Source: Nymphaea colorata
Lineage: Eukaryota; Streptophyta; Magnoliopsida; Nymphaeales; Nymphaeaceae
Reading direction: 5' to 3'
Assembly: GCF_008831285.2 (NCBI RefSeq)
Contig: NC_045145.1
Span: forward strand, 19,776,802-19,840,801
DNA length: 64,000 bases
The notes below the pieces were generated by a model. The model did no database searches. It worked only from the letters and a program-made list of their open reading frames with translations, and was not told the origin of the DNA. Positions 38,761 through 52,709 of this stretch are shown in pieces. Made by a program: the position numbers and the translations under genes. Numbering within the stretch: the stretch's first letter is position 1; the number at the start of each line of letters is the position of its first letter.

Positions 38761-39507
38761 GACATCTAGCTGTGTTGCTCTAAGGTCAGGGACTACACAA
38801 GCGTTGAGTAGAGAGTTCAAATAACATGGTGGCTCTTGTGGCAAAATATATATGAGCAGAATCCCATTATCCAAAGATTGATAACTCTTATGGCATTTAA
38901 TAGAAAGAAATTTCACATAGAGTAGTCGATGCAGTACATAAAATTTCATCCGCTCGATATGTACATCCTCAGATTTTAAACGCCCCGTTAACGTTTTAAT
39001 TATTTGGAATTGTTATAGTTAATCGGAACGGAATATTAGAATGGTATTCCCACAAAAGCTGTAATGCGTGTTTACATGTTCTTGGAGACTGGGAGCTCCA
39101 ATTGGAAAGCTTTTTCAACTATCCTGCCCTTTAGTCAATGGGTATGATTTGAATTTTGTGCTGAGGTTTGATTAATAATTCGACGACTTCCAAGGGTCCA
39201 ATTATTCATACAAAGCTATATATATTAACAGCGCTAGTCTGATTCATCGCCTACAATAATAAGATGCAGGTGTTGATACTTTGTTAGTTTGGAATATGAA
39301 CAAATTGACGTGGTTTAGGTTGCATACATTTATTTTCTGTACTTACTGGGTCCACTGTTGGTTCGACCTAGTTGATAGCCAAAACCAATATAAGGATATT
39401 TAATAAGCAGTGGTACAATGGAGTCTGCAAGCACCATGTTATTGTTTTATGAAACACGGGTGTGGCCATGTCTAGCAATTGATTGTTAGATTTAGGCCAT
39501 GTTTTTT

Positions 39508-39720
39508 GCAAGGACATGATGTTCTTAAAGCATGACTGTTGTCGTAGTAATCGCTTAAAGAAGATAATGTCCTTCTTACCAAATGCAAACTACATAACAT
39601 TTTATGATTTTTGGCAGTTAGGAGTCCAATTAGGATCTTATTTTTTCATGTATTTGGTTGATGCTATCGATTTACACCCCCATCTTAATTGCAGGCCGCT
39701 CTGTTCTATTTGGTTTACCC
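39508..39720 (+). repeat. Dispersed repeat, copy 1 of a pair
   Basis: Shares the ordered words GGACATGATGTTCTT, TTCTTACCAAATGC, TTTTTGGCAGTTAGGA, GTCCAATTA/ATCCAATTA and CATGTATTTGGT with the segment at 62,282-62,500 in the same orientation. The copies are diverged, with internal indels. The open frame across copy 1 is not conserved as protein in copy 2. Confidence 0.75.
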
Positions 39721-40440
39721 CGTCTTATTTGTTTGATCCATCATGATGGATGGTTTAATTAGAGGTGACACCACAGATGAGCTGATGAGCTGGTGTGGGC
39801 GGTTGCCTACACTAGCCATTCAATGTGTATTTATTTTGTTATAGCTTTTCAAAAATTTGTTTTATTATATACATAGTGCTCTTGTGGATATATAAATTTG
39901 TAAATGAGCGTTTTTTTCTAGCTTAGCCACTGGACTCAATATATTAATACTATGATCCTCACAACCAATTCCCCAAAAATGGAAAAATTTTAATGAATCT
40001 TTTGGCAGTTCAAACCCAAATGGGCAATTGGATCAGATTTGGATGTTGAACAGAATCGTTTATATTTTATATTTTTAAAAATAAATTTAAAGATTTCAAA
40101 GCGATTTTGAACCTAAGAAAACAAAAAGCCTTCTATCGCGTGAATAGAAGACTTGCTCCAGATTTGGCCATTTTTAAGGCTCGAACACGTCTTTTTTCAA
40201 ATAAATGCTTCAACTTGGATTTGCAACGGGTCCACCTCCTTCAGATGGAAAGCGTACAACTGTCAAGCACTATATCATAGAGCGAGGTGTCGTGGCGCGA
40301 ATACTGGTTCCGGAACAACACGCGCGCGCCATTCCGTCCCTCCCGGCTCGCTTCCTTCTTCTTGAATAATGGCTCCTATAAGGTACATCCTCGGCGCGTC
40401 GTCGATCACAGAGGAGAAAAACGTCACCCATGAATGGCAA

Positions 40441-40945
40441 GCCGATGCTTCCGGTGCAAGCAATGAGAAGAAGGATCCGCCATCGCGAGATGCTCGCTCT
40501 GCCGCAGAAACGATGCTTCCGGTACAAGAGATGAGAAGACGGAGTGGCCCTGCGTTCCGTCGGTGTGGGCGGCAAGCCGGCAACGGCCTGTCCGCCATCG
40601 CGATGATCGCTGACGGTAGGCAAGAGTCTTTGTGTGTGTGTGTGAATCAAGTGCTTCTATGTTGCTTAAACGCGAGCTGAGAGGGAAGATTTATGCGAAC
40701 TCTGGTTCTTGATGTCTTTGCTGCAGCAGCCTGCCGCAAAACGTTGCTTCCGGTACAAAAGATGAGAAGACGGATTGGCCCTGCGTTTAGTCGGTGTGGG
40801 CGGCAAGCCGGCAACGGCCTGTCCGCCATCGCGATGATCGCTGACGGTAGGCAAGAGTCTTTGCGTGTGTGTGTGAATCAAGTGCTGCTATGTTGCTTAA
40901 ACGCTAACTGAGATGGAAGATTTATGCGAACTCTGGTTCTTGGGT
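40441..40945 (+). repeat. Tandem duplication, 232-bp offset, with a third partial copy
   Basis: GCCGCAGAAACGATGCTTCC at 40,501 recurs as GCCGCAAAACGTTGCTTCC at 40,733, and nearly everything to about 40,945 repeats, including GTGTGGGCGGCAAGCCGGC and ATCGCGATGATCGCTGACGG. A shorter diverged piece at 40,441-40,480 (GCCGATGCTTCCGGTGC then ATGAGAAG) looks like a third partial copy. The high identity means a recent event. Confidence 0.93.
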
Positions 40946-41259
40946 TCTTGATGTCTTGAACTCCTGTTTGCGTGTTTTCTTTTGATGAAAGTATACAACA
41001 ATGAGTTAGTTAGGGTTCCTACACGTGTTTCTCTCATTTCTGTCATGGACCGTTGATTTTGGTGGCTATGTTGATAATGTGGGGAAAACTGGTTCGTAAT
41101 TGTAGGGTTTCAAGGTCAGCGACTCAGCGTCTTGGATTTCGAATGGGGCAGCAACATGTCTAGATTGGAGAAAGAACGGGCGAGGCTGTACCTGGCCACG
41201 CATCATCAAATTTGCGGCACTACGATGGACTAGTTACACTTGCTGGAGTCATTAAGTCG

Positions 41260-41558
41260 ATTGTGATTCTTGCTGGCAACGAGGAGATTTTGCAGGTAGA
41301 GGCATCTGGCATGCCTGTGTTAGTTTTAACCGCATTTTCCTTTTTTCGTGCTCGATCTTCTGTGTAGTATTTCTTGAAATTAGTAGTTGGTTGTAAATTC
41401 AAGTAAAGTCTATTGTGATTCTTGCTGGCAACGAGGAGATTTTGCAGGTAGAGGCATCTGGCATGCCTGTGTTAGTTTTAACCGCATTTTCCTTTTTTCG
41501 TGCTCGATCTTCTGTGTAGTATTTCATGAAATTAGTAGTTGGTTGTAAATTCAAGTAT
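41260..41558 (+). repeat. 152-bp tandem duplication
   Basis: ATTGTGATTCTTGCTGGCAA starts at 41,260 and again at 41,412. The two units are almost identical through GGTTGTAAATTCAAGTA, with a TTCTTGAAA/TTCATGAAA difference. It is very young and lies in the same locus as the 232-bp duplication. Confidence 0.95.
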
Positions 41559-43200
41559 GGTTGCTAGAATGGCTATTTAGAGTGTCATTGCTAGTCATTC
41601 TTTTATTGTCCTTAATTAGGAAAATCTTGAAAAGGTGTGAGCTTGTGAGCGTGCCATTAATGTTTTTAAATATCGTAAGTAATATTCTTTCTTCTTTTGT
41701 ATTAATATGGCTTAACATTTCTTTACTACTTAATTTTTTAATAGTTTTTACCTTTTTATTTCTCTTTTGTGCACCCCTAAGAATGTTACTAGAAGTTATT
41801 TTCCCCCATGTTCTTCTTCTATACGCTTTTGCAAATGGTAAGGTTTTCCTTTGATGAAATTGGTGGGAGGCATATGCTATGGATCCTACTTTGCACTATG
41901 CAGTCCACTGCATTTAGGTCCATTGCTTGGAGGAGTGTAGGAGAATAAAGATCTTTTTGTTTGTTTTTATTGCTGGATAATATGCATCTTCTTATGTTTT
42001 ATCATTGTTATCCTTTAATTTATAGGAAAGTACAACAACTGCTATGCTTGCATATGTTTCAAGTGGAATGGGTGAAAATCCTGCTACTGTAGTTGGTGCA
42101 CATGTACCACACTTAGCTTCCACAAACTTACATGGGTTCAAGTCTTTAACTGACACCCTGTTCATGGTCATACCTGGTGCACTTTTGCTCATTATTTGAG
42201 TTATCTGTCAGTTTCTAGGCATCAATTTGGTCTTCTGTTTGTCTTTCAATACATTAGCAAAAATCATGATACTTCTGAACATTAAGTACATTAAGGGATG
42301 ACTTGACTGAGCTTTATTGAGGCGATGATTGTCACACTAGAGTATGAGGGTTTTGGTGAGTCAAAACTGGAAAGGCAATTGGCCGTGCAAGAACCAAAGC
42401 AGATGGGTTGTTGTTTTGTATTTGATGGACCAATTTTTCTTGAAGGGATTATCCTTATGTTCCTGCCTTCATTTGAATGTCACCATATCTACTTGAGAAT
42501 TAGTTCATATTGGTGATAACTCATATAACCAACTTTAATGTGTTAATAGCAAACACAAACACAGTCATGCAACAAATTGGTCTTTGAGATAAATCATATG
42601 GTGCTTGGAGAATAAGATCACACCATGTAATGGATGGTATCGAATGCAAGCTTCACGATCGTCATGGGCTGTTCCTGAATAAGGAACACATACAATCACA
42701 ATTGTGTTTTTGTGGTCAAGTCAATCAACCATCTGTCATATGGAATTTATAGTTATTGGATACAATATAGATTTTGAATACATAATTCTGGATTGTCTTC
42801 TGGTAGTGTTTTCTTGGACTGGGACTTATTTCTGTTCAAGATTTTGATATTACTCCTATTTCTTGACAGATCTTGCTACTTCAAATCTGGTCTGAGCTTC
42901 TAAATTTGCTAACCGAGATGAACTTTGTTTTCTTTACACTACTACTTGTGATTTATCAAGTTTATTTTATTTTATTGTATTGCAGTTTCCTGGAGGTAAA
43001 TGTGGCTGCCATTTTGTGTTGGCGGTATACATTCTATCTGGCACAATTTGAGGTACACATTTTGTTTGGTGTAGTTTGTATTTGGCTTTTGTCTTTTACA
43101 TTGACATTCATTTCCTTTCTATTCAACTATAAGTTTGCAAAAACTATTGTTTTGCAAAGAGAATGGTAAAAGCTAAAAGGAAAAGGGAATTATTGTCGAT

Positions 43201-43639
43201 TGGCTACAAGCAGAAAATTGAGCAATCTAATGTATGATAATGCATTGTAAAGTGAAGCATTACGTTAGTATGCTGTTGAAAATATTCATTTGTACAGCTA
43301 GTGTTAGCATATGTAATGTGGTTTCTTGCACCAGTACTTCCATGGTGATTGCACTTGTACTCTTTAGTAGAAATCAACTAGTTTTCTGGTTTAATCTAAT
43401 CTAATATTTTGATTTTATGATCCAAATGAATATATTCTCATGATCGACATCAAAAGTGTGTGCTGTTAACTATACATTTCTTGACATGCCTTAATAGTTT
43501 ATGCATACTTCAGGTCTGAAGAACAACACTTTTTAGACTTAAGTTTAGAATTGACAGCTGACATTTTTTATTGTGAGATGGAGTATAATGTAGCAGTGTT
43601 AATTTTGCATGCGTATGTGTGTTTATGTGGACATTTTTT
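43201..43639. other. Transition into the AT-rich array
   Basis: Non-coding AT-rich sequence. The first recognisable satellite words appear at about 43,640. Confidence 0.5.
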
Positions 43640-45599
43640 ATTTTGATTTTTTTTTCAATTTTTTTGCATTTTGAATTAAACATAGAAAACCTTTTGAACT
43701 TTTTTGCGCTTTTCTAAATCTTTCATATTCATGAGCAATTACAGAGTTTTCCACTCCTAGATATTTTGAAAGTTGTGTTATTAATTTTGGCGCACTGAAA
43801 ATTTCAAAGATTCTTATCAAACCTTTTAAAACAGGCTATCATATTCTTTTTTTCTTTTGCCAACTATTTTCGGAATCCTTATAATATTTTTTACAGGTTT
43901 TTTTACTTAATAATGTTAGAGTTTTCTAAATCATTAACAGTCTTGTGTATTTATGAAGTTGTGAACTCATAGATATTTCCAAACGTGTATTTAAATATTG
44001 ATTAAACGTAAATTTTGAAAATTTTTTATCAAACATCTTTAAAACATTTTCCGATTTTAGAATTCCTTTTTCAAAATTTTTGCATTTTGAACTACAAGTA
44101 AAAAACATTTTGAACTTTTTTGCGCTTTTCAAAATCTTTCATATTAATGAGCATTCATAGAGTTTTGCACTTGTGAATATTTTGAAAGTTGTGTTAAAAT
44201 TTTTATCACACTTAAATTTTCAAAGGTTCTTGTCAAACCTTTCAAAAGCATACCATCATATTCTTTCCTTTTTTTCTCAATGTTTGTAGAATCTTCTATA
44301 TCCTTTTTACACATGTTTTAAACTTATTTTTCTTAATTTTTTATGCGTTTAACTTGTAGTTGAGATCATTTTTAATTAAACTTTTTTAAATCTTTGAAAG
44401 TCTTCATCTATAAAGTTTTGAACTCATAGATATTTGGTAACGCGTGTTCAAATTTTGATGGAAAGTAAATTTTGAAAGATTTTTATATACATGTTAAAAA
44501 CATATTCTGATTTTGAAATTTCTTTGTCAAATTTCTGCATTTTGAAGTATAGTATAGGAAACATTTCAATTTTTTTTGTGCTTTTCTAAATTTTTTAAAT
44601 CAATGAGCATTCATAGAGTTTTGCACTCGTAACTATTTTGAAAGTTGTGTCAAATTTTTTATCACACTTAAAATTTCAAAGTTTATTACCAAACCTTTTA
44701 AAAAAAACTAACTATGATACTCTTTTCTTCTTTTGCCAAATATTTGTGGAAGCATCCTTAATCCTTTCTACATGGTTTTTAAACTGTTTTTCTCAAATTT
44801 TCATGATTTTTAACCTAAAGTGGGATTATTTTTAATAATTTTAAGTTTTTCCAAATCATTAGCACTCTTACAATTTATGACGTTTTAAATTCATAGATAT
44901 TTGTCAACATGTGTTTAAATTTTGATCAAACTTAATTTTTTTAGGGTTTTAACTAAACATGTTAAAATCAATTTTTGATTTTGAAATTTCTTTTTCAAAT
45001 TTTCTGCATTTTGAATTAAGTATAGAAAACCTTTTGAACTTTTTTGCGCTTTTCAAAATCTTTCATATTCATGAGTAATTATAGAGTTCTCCACTCGTAG
45101 ATATTTTGAAAGTTGTGTTATCATTTTAAAAAGATATTTTAAAAGTTCTTATCATATCTTTTAAAAACAAACTATCATATTCTTTTCTTCTTTTGCCAAA
45201 TATTTTCGGAATCCTGCTAATATTTTTTTACAGTTTTTTTAACTTAATAATGTTAGGGTTTTTAAATCATTAACACTCTTGTGTATTTATGAAGTTTTGA
45301 ACTCGTAGATATTTCCAAATGTGTATTTAAATTTTAATTAAAAGTAAAATTTTAAAGATTTTTATCAAATATGTTCAAAACATTTTCTGATTTTAGAATT
45401 TTTTTTTCAACTTTTTGGCATTTTGAACTAAGTTTTAAAAACATTTCAAACTTTTTTGCGCTTTTCAAAATCTTTATATTAATGAGCATTCATAAAGTTT
45501 TGCACTTATGAATATTTTGAAAGTTGTGTTAAAATTTTTATCATACTCAAATTTTCAGAGGTTCTTGCCAGATCTTTTAAAAATAGACTGTCATATCTT

Positions 45600-48480
45600 T
45601 TCTTTTTTTGCCAAATGTTTGTAGAATATTTCTAATCCTTTTGAGTTTTGACACACTTTTTAAATTTATTTTTCTCAAATTTTTATGATTTTAACATGTA
45701 GTTGGATCATTTTTAATTAAACTTTTTTAAATCATTGAAAATATTAGTGTCCATAAAGTTTTGAAGGAGTGTTTAATTTTTGAAAAAAATGTTTATCGAA
45801 CATGTTAAAAGCATTTTTTTTATTTTTAAATTTCTTTGACAAAGTTTGTGCATTTTGAAGTAAGTATAAGAAACATTTTGATTTTTTTTGTTTTTTTGTT
45901 TTAAATCTTATAAATTAATGAGCATTTTGCAGTCTTAACTATTTTGAAAGTTGTGTTAAATTTTTTCACATTTAAATTTTCAAAGTTTCTTATCAAACCT
46001 TTTAAAAAAACTTACTATCATATTCTTTTCTTCTTTTGCAGAAGCTTGTTTAATCCTTTTTACATGGTTTTTAAATGTTTTTCTTCAATTCAATTTTTCA
46101 TGATTTTTAAGCTAAAGTTGGGATCATTTTTAATAATTTTAGGTTTTCTGAATCATTGTTGCATATTTATGACGTTTTAAACTCATAGATATTTGCAAAG
46201 GATGAAACATAAATTTTGAAAGCATTTAGTCAAACATGTTAAAATCAATTTTTTGATTCAATTTTTTTGCATATTTGAATTAAGTATGAAAAAACTTTTG
46301 AACTTTTTTCTGCTTTTTTTAAACCTTTCATATTAATGAGCAATTATAGGGTTTTCCACTCGTCAATATTTTGGAAGTTGTGTTAAAATTTTTAGTGCAC
46401 TTAAATTTTCAAAGAATCTTATTAAACCTTTTAAAGACATTCTATCATATTCTTTTTTGCTTTTGCCAAATAGTTTTAGAATCTTTCTAATATTTTTTTA
46501 CACTGTTTTTTACTTAATAATGTTAAGGTTTTCTAAATCATAAACCTTGTGTACTTGTGAAGTTTTGAACTATTACTCATAAAGATTTCCAAAAGTGTAT
46601 TTAAATTTTGATTAAAGTAAATTTTGAAAGATTTTTATCAAACATGTTCAAAACATTTTCTGAGTTTAAAATTTCTTTTCAAATTTTTGGCATTTTGAAC
46701 TAAGTTTTAAAAACATTTCGAACTTTTTTGCACTTTTCAAAGTCTTTCATATTAATGTTCTTTTCAAATTTTGGGCATTTTGAACTAAGTTTTAAAAACA
46801 TTTCGAACTTTTTTGCACTTTTTAAAGTCTTTCATATTAATGAGCATTTACAGGTCTTTCATTTCAAACTTTTTGAATTTTTTTGTATTTTTTTCATATT
46901 AATGATAAATTATAGAGTTTTTCACTACTAGTAGACATTTTGAAAGTTGTGTTAAAATTTTTGGTGTATTTAAATTTTTAAAGATTCATATCTTTCCTTT
47001 TTTTGCCAAATGTTTGTAGAATATTTCTAATCCTTTTGAGTTTTGACACACTTTTTAAATTTATTTTTCTCAAATTTTTATGATTTTAACATGTAGTTGG
47101 ATCATTTTTAATTAAACTTTTTTAAATAATTGAAAATATTGAGTGTCCATGAAGGAGTGTTTAATTTTTGAAAAAAATGTTTATGGGAACATGTTAAAAG
47201 CATTTTTTTATTTTTAAATTTCTGTCAAAGTTTCTACATTTTGAAGTAAGTATAAGAAACATTTTGATTTTTTTTGTTTTTTTGTTTTAAATCTAATTTA
47301 GCATTCATAAAGTTTTGCAGTCTTAACTGTTTTGAAAGTTGTGTTAAATTTTTTCACATTTAAATTTTCAAAGTTTCTTATCAAACCTTTTAAAAAAACT
47401 TACTATCATATTCTTTTCTTCTTTTGCAGAAGCATGTTTAATCCTTTTTACATGGTTTTTAAATGTTTTTCTTCAATTCAATTTTTCATGATTTTTAAGC
47501 TAAAGTTGGGATCATTTTTAATAATTTTAGGTTTTCTGAATCATTGTTACATATTTATGACGTTTTAAACTCATAGATATTTGCAAAGGATCAAACATAA
47601 ATTTTGAAAGCATTTAGTCAAACATGTTAAAATCAATTTTTTGATTCAATTTTTTTGCATATTTGAATTAAGTATGAAAAAACTTTTGAACTTTTTTCTG
47701 CTTTTTTTTAAACCTTTCATATTAATATTAATGAGCAATTATAGGGTTTTCCACTCGTCAATATTTTGGAAGTTGTGTTAAAATTTTTAGTGCACTTAAA
47801 TTTTCAAAGAATCTTATTAAACCTTTTAAAGACATTCTATCATATTCTTTTTTGCTTTTGCCAAATAGTTTTAGAATCTTTCTAATATTTTTTTACACTG
47901 TTTTTTACTTAATAATGTTAAAGTTTTCTAAATCATAAACCTTGTGTACTTGTGAAGTTTTGAACTATTACTCATAAAGATTTCCAAACGTGTATTTAAA
48001 TTTTGATTAAAGTAAATTTTGAAAGATTTTTATCAAACATGTTCAAAACATTTTCTGAGTTTAGAATTTCTTTTCAAATTTTTGGCATTTTGAACTAAGT
48101 TTTAAAAACATTTCGAACTTTTTTGCACTTTTCAAAGTCTTTCATATTAATGTTATTTTCAAATTTTGGGCATTTTGAACTAAGTTTTAAAAACATTAAC
48201 ATTTTCTGAGTTTAGAATTTCTTTTCAAATTTTTGGCATTTTGAACTAAGTTTTAAAAACATTTCGAACTTTTTTGCACTTTTCAAAGTCTTTCATATTA
48301 ATGTTATTTTCAAATTTTGGGCATTTTGAACTAAGTTTTAAAAACATTTCCAACTTTTTTGCACTTTTTAAAGTCTTTCATATTAATGAGCATTTACAGG
48401 TCTTTCATTTCAAACTTTTTGAATTTTTTTGTATTTTTTTCATATTAATGATAAATTATAGAGTTTTTCACTACTAGTAG
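45600..48480 (+). repeat. Recent duplication of a 1.39-kb block inside the array
   Basis: A block starting near 45,600 is repeated at an offset of about 1,388-1,395 bp with very few changes. TTGAGTTTTGACACAC is at 45,641 and 47,036. The frame that starts at 45,944 recurs at 47,332, differing mainly at one Leu/Met. The right part of the second copy contains an extra internal repeat of about 110-150 bp near 48,140-48,300. The other array units are much more diverged. Confidence 0.88.
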
Positions 48481-51400
48481 ACATTTTGAAAGTTGTGTTA
48501 AAATTTTTGGTGTATTTAAATTTTTAAAGATTCATATCTTATTTTTGGAATCTTTTTAATATTTTTACACGGTTTTTAGCTTAATAATGTTAAACTTTTC
48601 TAAATCATTAACACTCTTGTCTACTTACTCTTGCGTATTTGTGATGTTTTGAACTCATAGGTTTTCTTCTTTTGCGAAATATTTTTGGAATTTTTCTAAT
48701 ATTTTTACACGGTTTTTAGCTTAATAATGTGAGAACATTATTAACACTCTTGTCTATTTACTCTTGTGTATTTGTGATGTTTTGAACTCATAGGTATTTC
48801 CAAACGTGTATTTAAATTTTGATCAAATGTACATCTAAAAAGATTTTGTCAAACATGTTCAAAACATTTTCTGATTTTAGAATTTCTTTTTTCAGATTTT
48901 TCTTTTTTAATAAAGTTTTGCACTTGTAGATTGTAAATGTTTTGAAAGTTGTGTTAAAATTTTTATCACTTGAATTTTCAAAAGTTTCAAAAGTTCTTTT
49001 GTAGATTGTAAATGTTTTGAAAGTTGTGTTAAAATTTTTATCACTTAAATTTTCAAAAGTTCTTGTCAAATCTTTAAAAACAAACTATCATATTCTTTTC
49101 TTTTTTGTCAAATATTTGTAGAATCTTTTTTTATTTTTTTGATAAATTAATGAGCATTCATAAAGTTTTCATGGATATTTGCAAACACGTGTTTAGTCAA
49201 ACATGTTAAAATCAATAATTTTTTTTTCAATTTTTTTGCATTTTGAATTACTAAAATTTTTAGTGCACTTAAATTTTCAAAGAATCTTATTAGACCTTTT
49301 AAAGACACACTGTTTTTTACTTAAAAATATTAGGGTTTTCTAAATCATAAACCTTGTGTACTTGTGAAGTTTTGATTAAAAGTGTATTTAAATTTTAAAC
49401 CATGTTTTCTAACATTATTATTTCCAAATGTGTATTTAAATTTTAGAATTTCTTTTCAAATTTTTTGGCATTTTGAACTAAGTTTTAAAAACATGTCGGT
49501 GCTTGCTTTTCATTTTTTGGCATTTTGAACTAAGTTTTAAAAACATGTCGGTGCTTGCTTTTCACTAGTAGACATTTTGAAAGTTGTGTTAAATTTTTTG
49601 GTGTATTTAAATTTTTTAAGATTCATATCTTATTATTTTCTTCTTTTGCCAATATTTTCGGAATCTTTCTAATATTTTCACACGGTTTTTAGCTTAATAA
49701 TGTTAGACTAAATCATTAACACTCTTCCATTTACTCTTCCATTTACTCTTGTGTATTTGTGATGTTTTGTTCAAATGTAGATATGGAAAGATTTTGAAGA
49801 TTTTGTCAAACATGTTCAAAACATTTTCTGATTTTAGGATTTCTCTTTTCAGATTTTTCTTTTTTTAGAACTAAGTGTAAAAAACATTTTTCAAAATCTT
49901 TTATATTAATGAGCATTCATACAGTTTTGCACTTGTAGTTTGTAAATGTTTTGAATGTTGTGTTAAAATTTTTATCACACTTAAATTTTCAAAAGTTCTT
50001 GTCAAATCTTTTAAAAGCAAACTATCATATTCTTTTCTTTTTTGTCAAATATTTGTAGAATCTTTTTTTATTTTTTTACACATTTTTTGTACTTATTTTT
50101 CTCAAGTTTTTAAGATTTTAAGTAGTTAGAATCGTTTTTAATTGAACTTTTTCTAAATCATTGAAAGTCTTTATGCATAAAGTTTTGAATTCATAGGTAT
50201 TTGGTAACGTGTGTTTAAATTTTGATCAAACTTAAATCTTTTGAAAGATTTTTATCAAATATGTTAAAAACATTTTTTTATTTTGAAATTTTTGTATTTT
50301 AAAGTAAGTATAGGAAACATTTCGATTTTTTTGTGATTTTGAGCATTCCTAAATTTTGAAAGTTATGTAAATTTTTTATCACATTTAAAATTTCAAAGTT
50401 TTTTCTTTTTTTCTTTTGCCAAATATTTGCATAAGCATCTTAATCCTTTTTAAATTGTTTTTCTCAAATTTTGATGAATTGTAATTGAAACTAAGATCAT
50501 TTTTAATAAATTTATAAATCATTGACTTTTTACGTTTTTTTAAGTTGGTTTTCTCAAATTTTTATGAATTGTAATATGAAACTAAGATCATTTTTAAATA
50601 ATTTTATAAATCATTGACTTTTTACGTTTTTTTTAAAGATCATTTTTAATAATTTTATAAATCATTGACACTCTTACATATCTTCTTTTCTTTTTTGTTT
50701 GTAGAAACTTCTTAATCTTTGTTACACATTTTTTAAACTTATTTTCTCAATTTTTTATGATTTTATCCTGTATTTTGGGACCATTTTTAGTTAAACTTTT
50801 TCAAATCATTGAAAGTCTTGGCGATCCGTAAAGTTTTGAACTCACCGGCATTTGGTAGCGCATTTATCAATAAATTTTGATCGAACGTAAATAATGAGAC
50901 TTCTATCGAACATGTTAAAAACATTTTCTGATTTTGAAATTTCTTTACCAATTTTTTTCAATTAAATATAAGAAATGAAAGAGCGAACGTAAATAATGAG
51001 AACATGTTAAAAACATTTTCTGATTTTGAAATTTTTTCAATTAAATATAAGAAATGTTTTGAATTTTTCTGTTCTTTTCTAAATTTTATTAATTAATGAG
51101 CATTCATAGAGTTTTGCACTCGTAATTTTTTTTGAAAGTTGTATTAAATTTTTTATCACATTTAAATTTTCTAAGTTTCTTATCGAACCTTTTAAAACAA
51201 CTGATTTGTCATATTCTTCTCTTCTTTTGCCAAATATTTGTGGAAGCATCCTATTCCTTTTTACGTGGTTTTTAAATTGTTTTTTTCAAATTTTCATGAC
51301 TTTGAACCTAAAGTTGGGATCATTTTTAATTATTTAAGGTTTTTCTAAGTCATTGACACTTTTACATATTTTTATGAAGTTTTGAACTGAACTCATAGAT

Positions 51401-52709
51401 ATTTGCAGTCACATGTTTAAATTTTTTTCAAATGCATTTATCGAACATGTTAAATATAATTTTTTATTTTTTATTTTTTTTCAAATTTTCTGCATTTTGA
51501 ATTAATTAAGTATAGGAAACCTTTTGAACTTTTTTGGCTTTTTAAAATCTTTCATATTATTTTTGGTGCACTTAAATTTTCAAAGATTCTCAACAAACCT
51601 TTTAAAAAACAGGCTATTACTTTCTTATCTTCTTTTGCCAAATATTTTTGGAATCTTTCTAATATTTTTTACATAGGTTGTAACTTAATAATGTTAGGCT
51701 TTTCTAAATTGATGAAGTTTTGAACTCATAAATATTTTCGAACGTGTATTTAAATTTTGATTAAACATAAATGTTGAAAGATTTTACCATACATGTTAAA
51801 AACATTTTCTGATTTTGGAATTTCTTTTTCAAATTTTTCGCTTTTTTACTTTTTTGCGCTTTTCAAAATCTTTCATATTTATGACCATTAATAGAGTTTT
51901 GCACTTGTGAATAATTTTTTTCAATTTTTTATGATTTTAATCAACATTTGGTAAGGCGTGTTTAAATTTTCATCAAACGTAAATTTTGAAAGATTTTTAT
52001 TAAACAATGTAAAAACTTCTGATTTTGAAATTTTTTGTCAAATTGAGCATTCATAGAGTTTTGTGAAATTTTTTGAAAGTTGTGTTAAATTTTTTGACAC
52101 ACTTTAATTTTCAAAGTTTCCTATCAAACCTTTTAAAAAAATTGACTTATCATATTCTTTTCCTTTTTCGCCAAATATTTACTGAAGCCTCTTAAATTGT
52201 TTTTCTCAATTTTAATATTTTAACCTAAAGTTGAGATCATTTTTAATAAATTTAGTTTTTTCTGAATCATTGATTATTTATGAAGTTTGAAGTCATGGAT
52301 ATTTGCAAACACGTGTTTAAATTTTAATCAAACGTAAATTTTGAAAGTTTTTTATCAAACATGTTGAAAACATTTTTATAATTTTAGATTTTTTTTTCAA
52401 CTTTTCTGCATTTTGAAATAAGTGTAAATAACTTTTTGAACTTGGCACTTTTTGAAGTCTTTCATATTGTTTTGAAAGTTGTAAGTTACATACGTTTTTT
52501 CTAAATTTTCATGTTTTTCAAACAAACTAGGGTTATTTTTAATCGTTATGAGCTTTTCCAAGTCTTTGCTAGTCTTGAGTGAAGTTTTGAGCTCATGGAT
52601 AATTGCAATGTCCATAAATTTATTTTAAAAACATTTTATGATTTTTGATAAAAATCAAATTTTTAAGTTTTTGGAAAAAAACTGTCATATTATTTTCTTC
52701 TTCTGTCAA

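Larger units (their letters stand above)
40350..43200 (+). other. Unassigned, possibly transcribed locus with young tandem duplications
   Basis: GC-rich DNA from 40,240 with a plausible 5' region, then an open frame at 40,369 (MAPIRYILGASSITEEKN) running into a GGTAGGCAAG donor-like site. Further exon-like pieces follow: about 41,113-41,231 after TTTCAAG (frame includes LDFEWGSNMSRLEKERARL) and about 42,026-42,198 after TTTATAG (frame includes MLAYVSSGMGENPATVVGA). They have coding-like composition but no family I recognise, and phases were not reconciled into one protein. It may be a decayed gene, a lineage-specific gene or a non-coding RNA. Confidence 0.3.

Noticed and set aside
40270-40911. 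Four overlapping frames with near-identical peptides on both strands
   Set aside because: They duplicate because of the 232-bp tandem duplication; only the plus frame at 40,369 is kept as a weak candidate exon.
41992-42192. Minus-strand frame with CGTCAPTTVAGFSPIP as a possible retroelement protein
   Set aside because: The similarity was impressionistic; the plus strand of the same segment has a better acceptor and an equally open frame, so neither is assigned.
43638-52615. Many 60-85-codon frames rich in Phe, Lys and Ile
   Set aside because: They arise from the AT-rich satellite; identical frames recur only because the array unit is duplicated.
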